The notes beneath the pieces are model-generated. The model was not told where the DNA came from. It made no database searches and saw only the letters and a program-made list of their open reading frames with translations. A program made the position numbers and the translations under genes. From Hyalella azteca (taxonomy: Eukaryota > Arthropoda > Malacostraca > Amphipoda > Hyalellidae), in assembly GCF_000764305.2 (NCBI RefSeq), contig NW_025941642.1, positions 43,273 to 107,272 of the forward strand: DNA of 64,000 nt, read 5' to 3'. Position 1 is the first letter of the stretch. The number at the start of each line of letters is the position of its first letter. Shown here piece after piece: positions 11,915 to 21,833 of this stretch.

Positions 11915-13417
11915 ATGTTTGACTCTCTCGCGCAGAAAATAGCTTCGTTTCTCTCTACAGCAGCAAGAGCTGAGACAGCCTTGCAGAGCGCTGATGTGCA
12001 GGGTAGTGGTGATGATCAACTGCACGTTGATGGTGTGGGTCATAGTCATTCCATGCAGGATGGTGACGACAGTGATCAGCTAGAAGTTGATGGTGGCAGC
12101 AGGCAACGTGAGCTGTCAAACTTAGAGTCAATGAAGAATGAAGAATTCGGTGTCTCTGCTGCATACCATATAAAACTTAACCCAGTTGCAAACATGGCCG
12201 TCTCTTCCCTTAAAGAGGTTGCCCACGATGTACCGAGGCAGACGCAGGGAACTTCCAAATATGCATCGCTACTCGATGCCAAGGCGTTGGATTTCATGAA
12301 GAATACCACTGAATTCTACGTGGTAAAAATACCTAGGTGGAAGTTTGAGAATGATACAAATTTTTTGAACGACGGATCTCGGTACGTTTTCTTTGAGAAA
12401 GAAGCAAAGGTTGTCGATGCAGAAGATGATGCCTCATCTGTCAACTTTTTGGAAGTAGAGGCAGTAAGCAACAAGCATCCAAAACCTGAGAGAAGCTCTC
12501 ATAAGTCCATCGAGATGACACCGTCTGAAAGCTTTGATCTAAAACGCCTCATTGTTCAGTCTGTGGAGGTGGTCACTTCGAGCAGTCAGCACGTCGGTCG
12601 GATTGACGATCAAGTCAAAGCGGTGGATGATGCTGCACATGAACTGGTGAACCAACCTAAAGTTAGTGACCTGACACCAGCTGTTGGGCTCACGACTCCG
12701 AATGGTATTGATGACTTTACAGCCGACAAGACGGTCGCAGGCACGGAAGAGAGCTCTACGTACATTAATTTATACGTCGAAACCTCGACCTTGAGCCTCG
12801 CTGACACGCCAGATGATTCTCTGCCGAGTTCACAACCCTTGTTAGATTTACAAGAAGGAATAAACTCTGAACAGACAACTATTGCTGAAGAAAAATTTCC
12901 GGATCCACCTAGACGAGCGTCAAAGTTAAATTCGCTAAACGCGCCCAAATTTTTACAGCACAAACTGCGTGAGCAACTACCGATTCAGACTTCTCATACT
13001 CCACACATTCCTCCAACGGCTCAAAGAGAAGTTCCCGAGGATTCTAGTTCAACTTTTGAGCAAATAATTGTTACTCAAAATAAAATTTCGGATTGGCTGA
13101 GAGATTCTGCCGAGTTTTACTTTCAGCCGCATGAAGTTGAAACACTGTCCCTCGAACAGTTCCATGACCACAATGAACCAGACTCTCTGCCAGAAGCAAT
13201 CGATACATTTGACGATTCATTGGCAGGAACTGACGATGAAGCTGACTTTTTCTCAGAAGATCGTGAAACAATTTCAGAACTTCTGAGGATACACGGCACC
13301 GGACGCCATGACGTCCCGCCAGTTGGCAGGGGCGTGAATGAGGCACCGCGGGACAGGGGACGATCAACTGCATCAGTGCTGCTGGTGAGCACTTCACTTA
13401 AAAATCCCGCATTTTAA
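11915..13417 (+). CDS. Uncharacterised acidic, Ser/Thr-rich protein (500 codons)
   Basis: I do not recognise this protein. It is a single open frame of 500 codons from a true ATG (purine at -3) to TAA, with AATAAA 23 nt after the stop (13440-13445), so it looks like a real 3'-terminal or single exon. It is acidic and largely disordered, with two short related patches, FMKNTTEFYV (about residue 125) and WLRDSAEFYF (about residue 395), and an Asp/Glu tail near residues 430-460 (FDDSLAGTDDEADFFSED). No signal peptide is evident from this ATG. A strong acceptor (TTTCTCTCTACAG, 11948-11960) could mean that the true start is in an upstream exon. A GTGAGC donor after codon 490 is phase-compatible with the Spaetzle-like exon at 14284, so the frame might be a long propeptide exon of that gene. 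Confidence 0.55.
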   Translation: MFDSLAQKIASFLSTAARAETALQSADVQGSGDDQLHVDGVGHSHSMQDGDDSDQLEVDGGSRQRELSNLESMKNEEFGVSAAYHIKLNPVANMAVSSLKEVAHDVPRQTQGTSKYASLLDAKALDFMKNTTEFYVVKIPRWKFENDTNFLNDGSRYVFFEKEAKVVDAEDDASSVNFLEVEAVSNKHPKPERSSHKSIEMTPSESFDLKRLIVQSVEVVTSSSQHVGRIDDQVKAVDDAAHELVNQPKVSDLTPAVGLTTPNGIDDFTADKTVAGTEESSTYINLYVETSTLSLADTPDDSLPSSQPLLDLQEGINSEQTTIAEEKFPDPPRRASKLNSLNAPKFLQHKLREQLPIQTSHTPHIPPTAQREVPEDSSSTFEQIIVTQNKISDWLRDSAEFYFQPHEVETLSLEQFHDHNEPDSLPEAIDTFDDSLAGTDDEADFFSEDRETISELLRIHGTGRHDVPPVGRGVNEAPRDRGRSTASVLLVSTSLKNPAF

Positions 13418-13439
13418 TGTTGATAAATGCAGTCCATGG

Positions 13440-13445
13440 AATAAA
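13440..13445 (+). terminator. Poly(A) signal AATAAA
   Basis: AATAAATAAAT, 23 nt after the stop of the 500-codon frame. Confidence 0.5.
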
Positions 13446-14283
13446 TAAATCATTTAAATATTGTAAACGTTTCCTATTGTAACAGCAGAAGTTGTTCACA
13501 AGAACTCACATGTCTAACACGCGACTTATTTAATATGCACCTAGCACGATCAAAAAAAGCAGTTTCCGTCGAAATCACACGCATGACAAAAAATGACGAT
13601 CCAGCTTCTCAAATTAGAATTTATTAATGTGACACAGATCGTTGTCCAAATCATCTCGACAGAATGTCGTAAGTTTATAATTTATTATTAAATTTCATTC
13701 ATTGCACGGAAATTAGCTTGTCAAATCAAGTTAGATTCCTACTGTTAGAAAAAAGCCTGTCAGTCGATGCTAAATACTAGTAATGGCTACATTTTATTTT
13801 CGTGACAAGTCTTCTCACATTAATCCTTAGTTGAAAATATATGGTCATAGGTGATGTTCATTCATTCACGTTCAACTGTGTCCTAGAAACACTGCATTCC
13901 TTTCCAAATTTTATTTTGCATGTAAGCATTTCGCTTTACTGACAAAAGGTTTTCGGTCGATTTGTTCTTGGTTGTTTGTGTTCAGTTCGGTTTGGTTAGG
14001 TTAGGGTTTTTTGGCTAGGTAAAACTAATGTAAGATTATTTTAAACACTAATGGTACACACAGGAAAAGGCCACAATTGGGGGATTGCTGTGTGTCGTAG
14101 GAAATGTGTGGCAAAAAGAAGAGAGAAAAAGAAAAAAAAAGTAAAAAAGTATAGCGGGTGATATGGTTGTTAGTGCTCTTCTTGCATGACCATTTTACTT
14201 TATTTTCCTTCAATTGCACGCCTAACCTCACAGTTCCCATTATTGTCCCTATGCTGCTTGACCGGCTGTGTCTGTCACCACAG

Positions 14284-15506
14284 CTCCTGCTGGCCAGTCT
14301 CACGCAGGCGATGCATGGCAACTTCTCAACGTCGGGACCTCCTTCCATGATGCCAAGTTCTGAGCACCTCACGCGCTTCTCTGAAATTCTCACTCACTCG
14401 TTCCTCAACACCAGCACGGCGGCGATATCCAGCTTCCAGACTCAGCCAGCTGTTGCACCTAGATCCCAACTGCCAGTTTTTGATGCCGTTTCGCATATTT
14501 CACGTCCAAAGTCGATTTCTGGTCAATCATTCGACGATTTCAAAGCCATTCAGGGAATGAATATGGATTTTCCCGGCGAAAAAATATCTGGAACTCCTGC
14601 TGACCCCAACAAGTCAGATGAAGCGATTTCAACTTCTTTCCAATCATCGTTAACTCGAGCCGAACCAGAAAATTTGGTGAACACGCAACAGCCAAAGAAA
14701 AATTTGTCTGCAACGATTCCATCATTGCAGCTCCTCCCAGGGACAAACTTTCCGGCGTCGGTGACACTTCTTCCAAACCTAAAGACGGCTCTCACAGTCA
14801 ACACATCTGGAGCGACTTTCCTCCCTTTCACTTCTGGTCATCTGAAAGATCAGCAAGTCGCATTGCCTGACCAAATTTCATTCCTTATCGACACTCCTCG
14901 TCCCCCAATTTCAGCTGACAGTGATGCAGCAATCTTTACTGAAGAAAAATCAATTGAAAACACTACACGAATCAGCACTCTACTTCCTAACCCGCTTCTT
15001 CCTTCGGCTATCTTGGACAGGGTGCGACCTAACGCTGGGTTTGAGTTCGGTGGCACTCCTGCATTTGATCTAGTGCAGATATTACCCAATCGAGATAATT
15101 CTTTCCACTCCACAACATCCAGCACCCGCTCACCGCAGTTGGATGATCCCCAATTTCTTGGTGAAATGGAGAAGGAATCGACGGTGCACACTGGTACGCA
15201 GGCTACCTCCGCAATTACCTCAAATTTCAACAAGCTCACCACATTGGACAAAGAAAATTCAAAATTTATAGCCAACATCCCCCGTTCTGGATCCAAATTC
15301 ATAATACCCGAATTTCATGGAACCTCTATGTTTTTGTCAATGCTCCGGCCAAAGAATCAGACAAGTTCTTCGGTGAGTCCCGAAACAAAACACGCTCTCG
15401 GTGTGCCCATCTCTCCTGAGGGGACGGTCATTTGCCGCCCCGTTGAGTCTCCAGCTTGTGCACCTCAGGGCGCTGACTTCTGCTTGACGGATCCATCGTA
15501 CCCGCG
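14284..15506 (+). CDS. spz-like: Spaetzle-like 1, propeptide exon
   Basis: Acceptor TGTCTGTCACCACAG, donor GTAAGT, 1223 nt, phase 0 in and 2 out. It encodes a low-complexity propeptide and the conserved C-x5-C-x6-C pre-knot block ending DPSYP. An in-frame ATG at 14251 offers an unspliced alternative start. Confidence 0.78.
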
Positions 15507-17530
15507 GTAAGTAATCGCCTGAAGAGTCCACGTAGAATAATAATATCTTGGTCTACATTTTATTCACACACTACAGTTAGCGACAAAATTATTCGTATAC
15601 CCCTTTCTTTTCAATATTTTCTTCAATAACTCGCAAAATTGAAGACGTAGATTTAATTAATCTAATCAGTATGTAATAGGAAAAATAACACTACATTTTC
15701 AGACCAAAATGTAATTTCAAAATGTTTTGACATGAAAAATTCCCCAACGCCTTCATTAAAGACATCTTTAATTTTATTGGACTGGTGCCAATAACATTCA
15801 TAGGTTATAGACCAAATCCCAGGCAAATTTTAGAGCTGATCATTTTATTTCAATAGTTCATTATTCGTTATTGTACACTGGAGGAACTTTATTGTAACCG
15901 ACAGGAGAGAGGTCCATCAGGCTCTCTCGTCGAACGCTCGTCTTGCATCGTTTAAAGACCAACTTTCCAGGCAAGTTTTAGAGCTGATCATTTTATTTCT
16001 ACAGTTCATTGTTAGTCATTGTACACTGGAGGAACTTTATTGTAACCGACAGGAGAGAGGTCCTTCAGGCGCTCTCGTCGAACGCTCGTCTTGCGTCGTA
16101 CTTCGCCAACGCCTCTTCGACTGGCCCGCGTGGCAGCTTCTCATTGGTCGCTGGCTTGTCCCGACAGCGCGAGTTAAGCTTCGGCTACTCGTACCACAAC
16201 CCAGGACTGTATGACGTCACACACTGGCTGGGCACAGAGGGTGAGTATAGCTACTCATACCACAACCCAGGACTGTATGATGTCACGCACTGGCTCGGTA
16301 CAGAGGGTGAGTATAGCTACTCATACCACAACCCAGGACTGTATGACGTCAACCCAGGACTGTACAGACTTACAACCCAGGACTGTAAGTCTGTATGACG
16401 TCACGCACTTGCTGGATACAGAGGGTGAGTATAGCTACTCATACTACAACCCAGGACTGTATGACGTCACGCACTGGCTGGGTACAGAGGGTGAGTATAG
16501 CTACTCATACCACAACCCAGGACTGTGGCATACCACAGTCGTCATACCATAATCCAGGACCTTCCACAACACGGTGGCTCGGCATTGAAGAAGTACAGCG
16601 TCACCTATCATTATCTTCCGCTATCGTGTACCATAGAACCATTACTACCATCAATAACCTATCCCTCAAAGGTAAACCACTCGTTCCAGGCTACGTGTGC
16701 CCCTCGGTGGTGTCGTACAATCTGCCCCTGCGCGCCAAGAACGCTCAGGGACGCTGGCGCGTCATCGTGCAGAACGTGGCCAACGTCGTGCAGCGTATCA
16801 GGACCGAGCGATGCTTGTCAGTATCAGTGATACGTGCATAATGATGATTACTGTACCATATTAGGGAATACGCTCTAAAACGTCCTTTATTGATTGTTTT
16901 GTGCATTAAGTTGAGTCTTTCAATCATAAGAAAACGAAACTGAGAAATCACTTTTCGTCGTAGGAGAACTTTTCTCAGTCAGTATTTGGAGTATTTTATC
17001 AAATCCTACCCAATTGAGCATATCCTTTCAAATTGAGCCTACCTGCGACAACTCCACTGCTGGCTGTAGGCCTTTTTCTAGCAATAGTTTTAATTATGTT
17101 GGAGATTTGACACGGTACAGTGCATTAGGGTACGCACACAGTGAAAGCAGGTTGCCAGCGTGCTGGCTACCTGCTCAGGCTGGCGCCTGAAACCATAGAA
17201 TACAGAAGCCTATTCGTACAGGTTTTCACTGTGAACACTTACATTATTATCCTATGTTCATTCCTGTGGCAGGTTAATTGAAGCATGTTGCCCGCACGGG
17301 CAAACCTGCTTTCACTGTATGGGTACCCTTAGGAACGAAGTCCTTCCTTCCTCAGGCACCCCGAGCACCCATGCCGCCTGGTGGCTCCCCGCTACGGCAG
17401 TCGCTGCGTGCAGAAGTTTTCGCTGACTCAGCTGCTGGTGATGGACCCGTGTGACGTCACCAACCGGCTCTTCGTGGACACCTTCAGCCTGCCGTCAGCC
17501 TGCTCGTGCGTGGCGCAGGCTTATGGATGA
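14284..17530 (+). CDS. spz-like: Spaetzle-like cystine-knot cytokine 1 (4 exons seen)
   Basis: Spaetzle proteins are secreted dimeric ligands of Toll receptors, activated by serine-protease cleavage of a long propeptide. Exons 14284-15506, 16053-16240, 16690-16816 and 17356-17530 join in phase into 571 codons including the stop. Exon A encodes a hydrophobic start (LLLASLTQA), a ~390-residue Ser/Thr/Pro-rich propeptide, and the pre-knot motif CRPVESPACAPQGADFCLTD. Exon B ends YDVTHWLGTEG. Exon C opens the knot (GYVCPSVVSYNLPLRAKN, then RTERC). Exon D gives HPEHPCRL, MDPCDV and PSACSC, then stop. The knot has 7 Cys against 8 in the other two copies: a Tyr-containing RYGSRC segment lacks the extra Cys. 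The donor of exon C is GTCAGT (weak). The first exon is uncertain: either a short upstream exon in phase 0, as in genes 2 and 3, or ATG 14251, which reads through as MLLDRLCLSPQLLLASLTQA. Confidence 0.82.
15829..15956 (+). pseudogene. Duplicated decoy of Spaetzle-like 1 exon B acceptor
   Basis: 15829-15950 and 15967-16098 are near-identical: about 75 nt of intron, the acceptor TGTAACCGACAG and the first ~46 nt of exon B. The upstream copy then diverges (TTTAAAGACC) and is followed by the full copy. The acceptors at 15905 and 16053 are 148 nt apart, which is not a multiple of 3, so use of the decoy would shift frame. Confidence 0.7.
16053..16240 (+). CDS. spz-like: Spaetzle-like 1, exon B
   Basis: Acceptor TGTAACCGACAG and donor GTGAGT; 188 nt. 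It encodes REVLQALSSNARLASYFANA up to YHNPGLYDVTHWLGTEG, the segment joining propeptide to knot. The donor is repeated downstream at 16307, 16425 and 16491. Confidence 0.78.
16186..16530 (+). repeat. 66-bp tandem repeat carrying exon end plus 5' splice site
   Basis: The unit encodes SYHNPGLYDVTHWLGTEG, then GTGAGTATAG. Full donors occur at 16241, 16307, 16425 and 16491. The first two are 66 nt apart and in frame (22 residues). The third copy is broken by a rearranged block (16348-16396) that shifts frame. Confidence 0.88.
16690..16816 (+). CDS. spz-like: Spaetzle-like 1, exon C (knot N-terminus)
   Basis: Acceptor CTCGTTCCAG; 127 nt. It encodes GYVCPSVVSYNLPLRAKNAQ and GRWRVIVQNVAN, ending in RTERC-L. 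The phase-2 donor (TT before GTCAGT) is the only nearby GT compatible with exon D. Confidence 0.78.
17356..17530 (+). CDS. spz-like: Spaetzle-like 1, terminal exon D
   Basis: Acceptor CTTCCTTCCTCAG; 175 nt to TGA. It encodes HPEHPCRLVAPRYGSRCVQK, LVMDPCDVTNRLFVDTF and PSACSCVAQAYG. Its last ~46 nt are re-duplicated after the stop. Confidence 0.82.
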
Positions 17531-17787
17531 GTCCTTCTACAGCCTGCCGTCAGCCTGCTCGTGCGTGGCGCAGGCTTATGGATGAGTCCTTCTACAGCCT
17601 GCCGTCAGCCTGCTCCTGCGTGGCGCAGGCTTATGGATGAGCTGGCCTAACTGTCCTACAGCCTGCTCCTGCGTGGTGCAGGCTTATGGATGAGTCCTTC
17701 AGCCTGCCGTCAGCCTGCTCCTGCATAGTGCAGGCTTATGGATGAGCTGGCCTAACTGTCCTACAGCCTGCCGTCAGCCTGCTGCAG
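17482..17787 (+). repeat. ~55-bp tandem copies of the Spaetzle-like 1 C-terminus and stop
   Basis: The end of the last exon (AGCCTGCCGTCAGCCTGCTC through GCTTATGGATGA) is followed by copies at 17531-17585, 17586-17640, 17641-17693, 17694-17745 and a partial copy at 17746-17787. Each full copy keeps the TGA. Several carry TCCTTCTACAG or TGTCCTACAG, which looks like a 3' splice site just before the repeated coding part. Confidence 0.88.
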
Positions 17788-17856
17788 TTTTATTCCTACG
17801 TTATTCTCTGTAATCTTTATTTTAAGTGCGGGAGCTTCACTAGCGATTACCCTGGA

Positions 17857-17862
17857 AATAAA
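17857..17862 (+). terminator. Poly(A) signal of Spaetzle-like 1
   Basis: AATAAA in CCTGGAAATAAACGAG, 327 nt after the stop and beyond the exon-end repeats, which would then be 3' UTR. Confidence 0.5.
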
Positions 17863-17909
17863 CGAGTTTGCGTTACATAGAAATTATGGACTAAGAATGT
17901 GTAGAATTA

Positions 17910-18185
17910 GAATATACTTTAATATTATTCGTATTATGGCGATTAAAGCAATTAGTTTTTCATTTTTTTGTACTCTAATATGATTCGTATTATGGTGATT
18001 GAAATAATTAGTTGTTCCTTTTTTTGTACTCTAACATGATTCGCATTATAGTGATTGAATTTATTAGTTTTTTTTTTACTTTAATATAACTCGTATTATG
18101 GCGATTGAATAAAAAAATAGTTGTTAATTTTTTGTACTTTTATATAACTCGTTTTATGAAGATTAAATTAATTAGTTGTTCCGGG
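17910..18185. repeat. ~56-bp AT-rich tandem repeat, five copies
   Basis: Units of the form TACTCTAATATGATTCGTAT...GATTGAA...TTAGTTGTTC, diverged from one another. The short frame at 18105 lies partly in this repeat and is not credible. Confidence 0.75.
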
Positions 18186-18825
18186 AAAGGATGTCGTAAA
18201 AACAAATGCGAGTGTGCAACAGTGCAAATTTTCAAACAAATGTCAGGCGTGCGACAGACCACTCTATGTTTATTGCAAGGAGGAATTCGTCGTTCTTGTT
18301 GAGCTTAATACTAAAACTGTGAACAAATGAACCTCTATTTTAGAACTTGGTCAGAAGAAGAAAGTCCAAAAGCTTGATAAAGCTGACAATTTACAGAAAA
18401 TTCAGAAAAGAACAAAGTTCCAAAAAATAAAGCTTACTAGCGGGTTCAACACAGGCTCGTCGACGTTATACAGTCAAATAAGCCCGGCCCAACATAACTG
18501 TCGAATCAAGAAATAACGTTTAAATTTACCATTCAGCAAAACAGTATTATTCTTCCAACATCACAGTAAGATTCAATAAATTCACGCTTAGAAGCAAGAA
18601 ATTTATACACCCTGAACATCCAGAAGGATCTCTGAAATAGCATGCCATGTGTTGCTGAAAATCCCAAAAGTTTAAAATGGTAATAAATAATTAAATGGTA
18701 ATTAAAATATAAGCTCTACGAGCCTAAATGTATGTCGCAATATATCAGAATAGCTACAGCCCCGCAACCATCTTAAAATCTTTTGCCAGCAAGTGGATAA
18801 GCTGTAAATTTAAGAGTCAATTTAA

Positions 18826-18985
18826 GAGGCCAGGTTCTATACTTTCAAAGAAAGTTAAGAGATCGTAAGTTCATCAGCCAATCATTGGCGGCCTTTCAAG
18901 CAAAATTCACCAATCATAGACAAGAAAATAGAGCGTAAGTACTTACGTTCACTTAGCGAGTTTTGAAAGTATGGGCCCTGGTTAA
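18826..18985. mobile_element. Small hairpin MITE, copy 2
   Basis: Inverted ends CTATACTTTCAAAGAAAG and CGAGTTTTGAAAGTATGG, and the inner AGAGATCGTAAGTTCATCAG, match copy 1 at 1941-2090. Confidence 0.68.
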
Positions 18986-19690
18986 GGAAAATAATGAAAG
19001 TAGAAGAAAAGGAGGGCAGACTCCAAAATTAACCAGTGACTTTAGCGTAGAAAAAACCAAGCTTCCCCAAAAAGGTTCAGAATAAATATTAACGTTATTC
19101 TAGTAATAAACCGAAGCTCAAAAGTCTTGGTGGTAGAGCCAAAATAAAAGGCTAACCTCAATTTTAACCCTGGAGTCGGCGGTCTTCTACTGAAAGAAAG
19201 CGCGAACATGCATTTTATACAAAAATAAATTAAACTAAACGCAAAGAGTGATCACTCAAACTAAAGTAAAGAAATTAGTAAGGAATGGCTTCACACACCT
19301 GCCGGAGAAAAATTAAATAGAATATTTTTACCACCAAGTTTCACAGACACATCTACTATTAACAAACCCATACCTAACAATAGATTTGGAGAAAAAGTGC
19401 TCAAAATTTACAACTTAAAAGAAATTCGAAAATTTCCAACATTCTGTTCTCTTTTTATTTTTTTTTCTATTTAGTTTGGAATTGTTGTTCTAAACCGTGG
19501 ATAGTTTGTGAAATTGTCTTTACTGCATCTTGATGCATTCGAAGCCTGGTTTACCGCACTAATATAGCTAGAAAGAAGTCATTCAGGTCTGGCATTCAAC
19601 GTTATTTCTTCATCCTTATTCCTTTCCTTATTTCTTGCAGTACATCAGAAGCGACTTATTAACCATTATAAAAAACGCCTTCAGTGAGGC
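18986..19690. other. Intergenic, no supported gene
   Basis: AT-rich sequence of about 0.7 kb with no recognisable coding frame or repeat. Confidence 0.45.
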
Positions 19691-19704
19691 TGATCTTGTC
19701 ACCA

Positions 19705-19940
19705 CGTGACGATGACAGTCGTAAAGACGATGCAGACTCTAGCACGTCACAAACGTCATGTACAGCAGTGACGAGGCAGACTCTAGCACGTCACAAACGT
19801 CAAGTGCAGCGGTGACGAGGCAGACTCTTGCACGTCACAAACGTCATGTACAGCGGTGACGAGGCAGACTCTAGCACGTCACAAACGTCATGTGCAGCGG
19901 TGACGAGGCAGACTCTAGCACGTCACAAACTTCATGTGCC
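19705..19940. repeat. 44-45-bp minisatellite
   Basis: Five copies of a unit containing GAGGCAGACTCTAGCACGTC and ACAAACGTCATGTGCAGCGG. CACGTC and ACGTCA recur in every unit. Confidence 0.9.
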
Positions 19941-20757
19941 TAGATTACTTCGTACTATGCCAGCCTAGATTTCACTGTCAGCATTTGTAATAGAAGCACC
20001 ATGCTGATAGTGGCATTATTGATATGTTTTCACGGTGCTTTATTCTGGGAGACTCTGTTGCGAAGTATTTAAAAGGTGAAGAGTATAAAGACTTGACGAA
20101 GGTAAGTTTAAATATAAAAATATCTCAGTATAGTGCTGGTATACTGCATTAGTAATGTAGAATTATATAAATATAGAATACTACATATATATACAGTTAA
20201 CTATCGTTTAAATACTGTATAAAAATACATTATAATATACCGTAAATACAGTATAAGAGTAACATATCACTGTCCATCAATGTTGTTCATTCACTTAAAT
20301 ATACTAGGTATATCATTGTATCAATCCTGCTACCTCTCATCTTACCGTCCTTGGAATAACAACGCTCCTTGAATTGTGTGCTTTACTGCCTACACAAATA
20401 TACCGAACTGTAACATGCATATAATAAGCTGTTAACAACTGTGCAACACTCGTGGCTATCCTGCACTGTAATTCCATGTTGATGTGATCGGCAATAATCC
20501 TGCTGTAGCTTGGTGACTCGAAACCAAAGTAAACATTCGCTGCTTAAAGCCACATTGAACGTATTCCTCGACTCTGAATTTACATCCACTACTAACTTCA
20601 ATAAGTCGCTGAAACTTCAACTAACAGAATATGATCATAGTCACGTCTATTAATTGAAGATTCTTTAGGAAATCGAATTAATTCACAGAACTGTTTCTTT
20701 GCGTACCATCACGTGAGTAGCGTCAGTGCAGGATTTTACATTGCATTACGTTGCGTT

Positions 20758-20845
20758 AACTAGTCTCAGGTACGTCAACTAGTCTCAGGTACGTCATCTA
20801 GTCTCTGGTACGTCAACTAGTCTCTGGTACGTCAACTAGTCTACA
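20758..20845. repeat. ~20-bp tandem repeat, unit AACTAGTCTCAGGTACGTC
   Basis: Five copies (20757-20840), just downstream of the stop of Spaetzle-like 2 on the minus strand. Between it and the stop, GTCAACACCAG-AGGAA is itself duplicated (20846-20861 and 20899-20916). Confidence 0.85.
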
Positions 20846-20927
20846 GTCAACACCAGAAGGAAGTTTGGCCCCGCTGGTGTATGACGTGGTAGTCGTACAG
20901 TCAACACCAGCAGGAATTTTAGTCACG

Positions 20928-21833
20928 TTAATTGATGACGTAAGAATCGTCCAGTCGGCATGAGCAGGACGTAGGGAATTTGAAAGTCTGCGTGGCGAAG
21001 GGGAATCGAGCATCGCAAGGGTCGTACACCAAGAATCGTTGAAAGGTCGACTTCTGAAGACACGTTGACGAGTAACAATGGGGCAAGAGAGGGCATGGCA
21101 GCCCATGGTGATGACACTCCTCCATCCTCACCGTTTGGGTTAGATGTTCATTGTCGATCTTCACGCCGTTGACAATAATTCTCCACGTTCCCTTAATGTC
21201 CTGGGCTCGCAGAGGTCGAATGTAATTAGTTTGTGAAGGACACAAGTAGGTTTCGTCAATTAGCTTGAGTGGACCAACAACAGAGTTCGTGGTGTCAAGA
21301 TTTGCCACGTCCGCATACAGACCCGCCACTCCTCTTCTGTGGTAATGGAGGTCAGCCTCTATGTCGAACAAAGGGTAGTAGTGGTCCACGTTGCACCAAG
21401 GTTTTGTGGTGTTGTACGAGCACTTTGGTGGTGGTTCACGGTTACAAATTCTCGGAGAAAAGCCATGAAGTGGTTTCGAATGATGCAGGGTCTGTAAAAT
21501 ATTTTCTTCGTGCGCGAACTTTTGTTTGATAAACGGAGACGGGGTCGAAAATCCAAGAAGCTGATGATGCAGCAGGGATGATTGAAGAGGCCCTGACGGG
21601 GAGAATACAAAGCTTGGTTGCGACTGACCGAATCTGAGAGCGGAAAGGAATAAATCTGGAGAAGGGAATGCATATGAAGGAGCATGGAAGCCGTGGGGAG
21701 GAAGAGGGGTAGTGTAGAGTGCTGGGAAGGAGGCTCGGCTGAGGGGACCTCGGTGGGAGACAATGGCGGGATCAGCATCCGTCGCTGACTCACATGCTCC
21801 ATGCCGCATGAGTGCGAACAACAGACTTGGCAT
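20928..21833 (-). CDS. spz-like: Spaetzle-like 2, main exon
   Basis: 906 nt from the acceptor (plus-strand CTG at 21834-21836) to TAA. It holds the rest of the signal peptide, the propeptide and the complete knot. The frame is open upstream to an ATG at 21965, but the acceptor and the signal-peptide logic favour splicing at 21833. Confidence 0.87.
   Translation of the reverse strand: MPSLLFALMRHGACESATDADPAIVSHRGPLSRASFPALYTTPLPPHGFHAPSYAFPSPDLFLSALRFGQSQPSFVFSPSGPLQSSLLHHQLLGFSTPSPFIKQKFAHEENILQTLHHSKPLHGFSPRICNREPPPKCSYNTTKPWCNVDHYYPLFDIEADLHYHRRGVAGLYADVANLDTTNSVVGPLKLIDETYLCPSQTNYIRPLRAQDIKGTWRIIVNGVKIDNEHLTQTVRMEECHHHGLPCPLLPHCYSSTCLQKSTFQRFLVYDPCDARFPFATQTFKFPTSCSCRLDDSYVIN

Noticed and set aside
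14158..14250. Extending Spaetzle-like 1 to the apparent start of its open frame
   Set aside because: The first codon there is GTG, not a eukaryotic start. The first in-frame ATG is 14251, and a good acceptor lies at 14281-14283.
21269..21529. Plus-strand frame in the Spaetzle-like 2 exon
   Set aside because: Antisense shadow of the cystine-knot exon.
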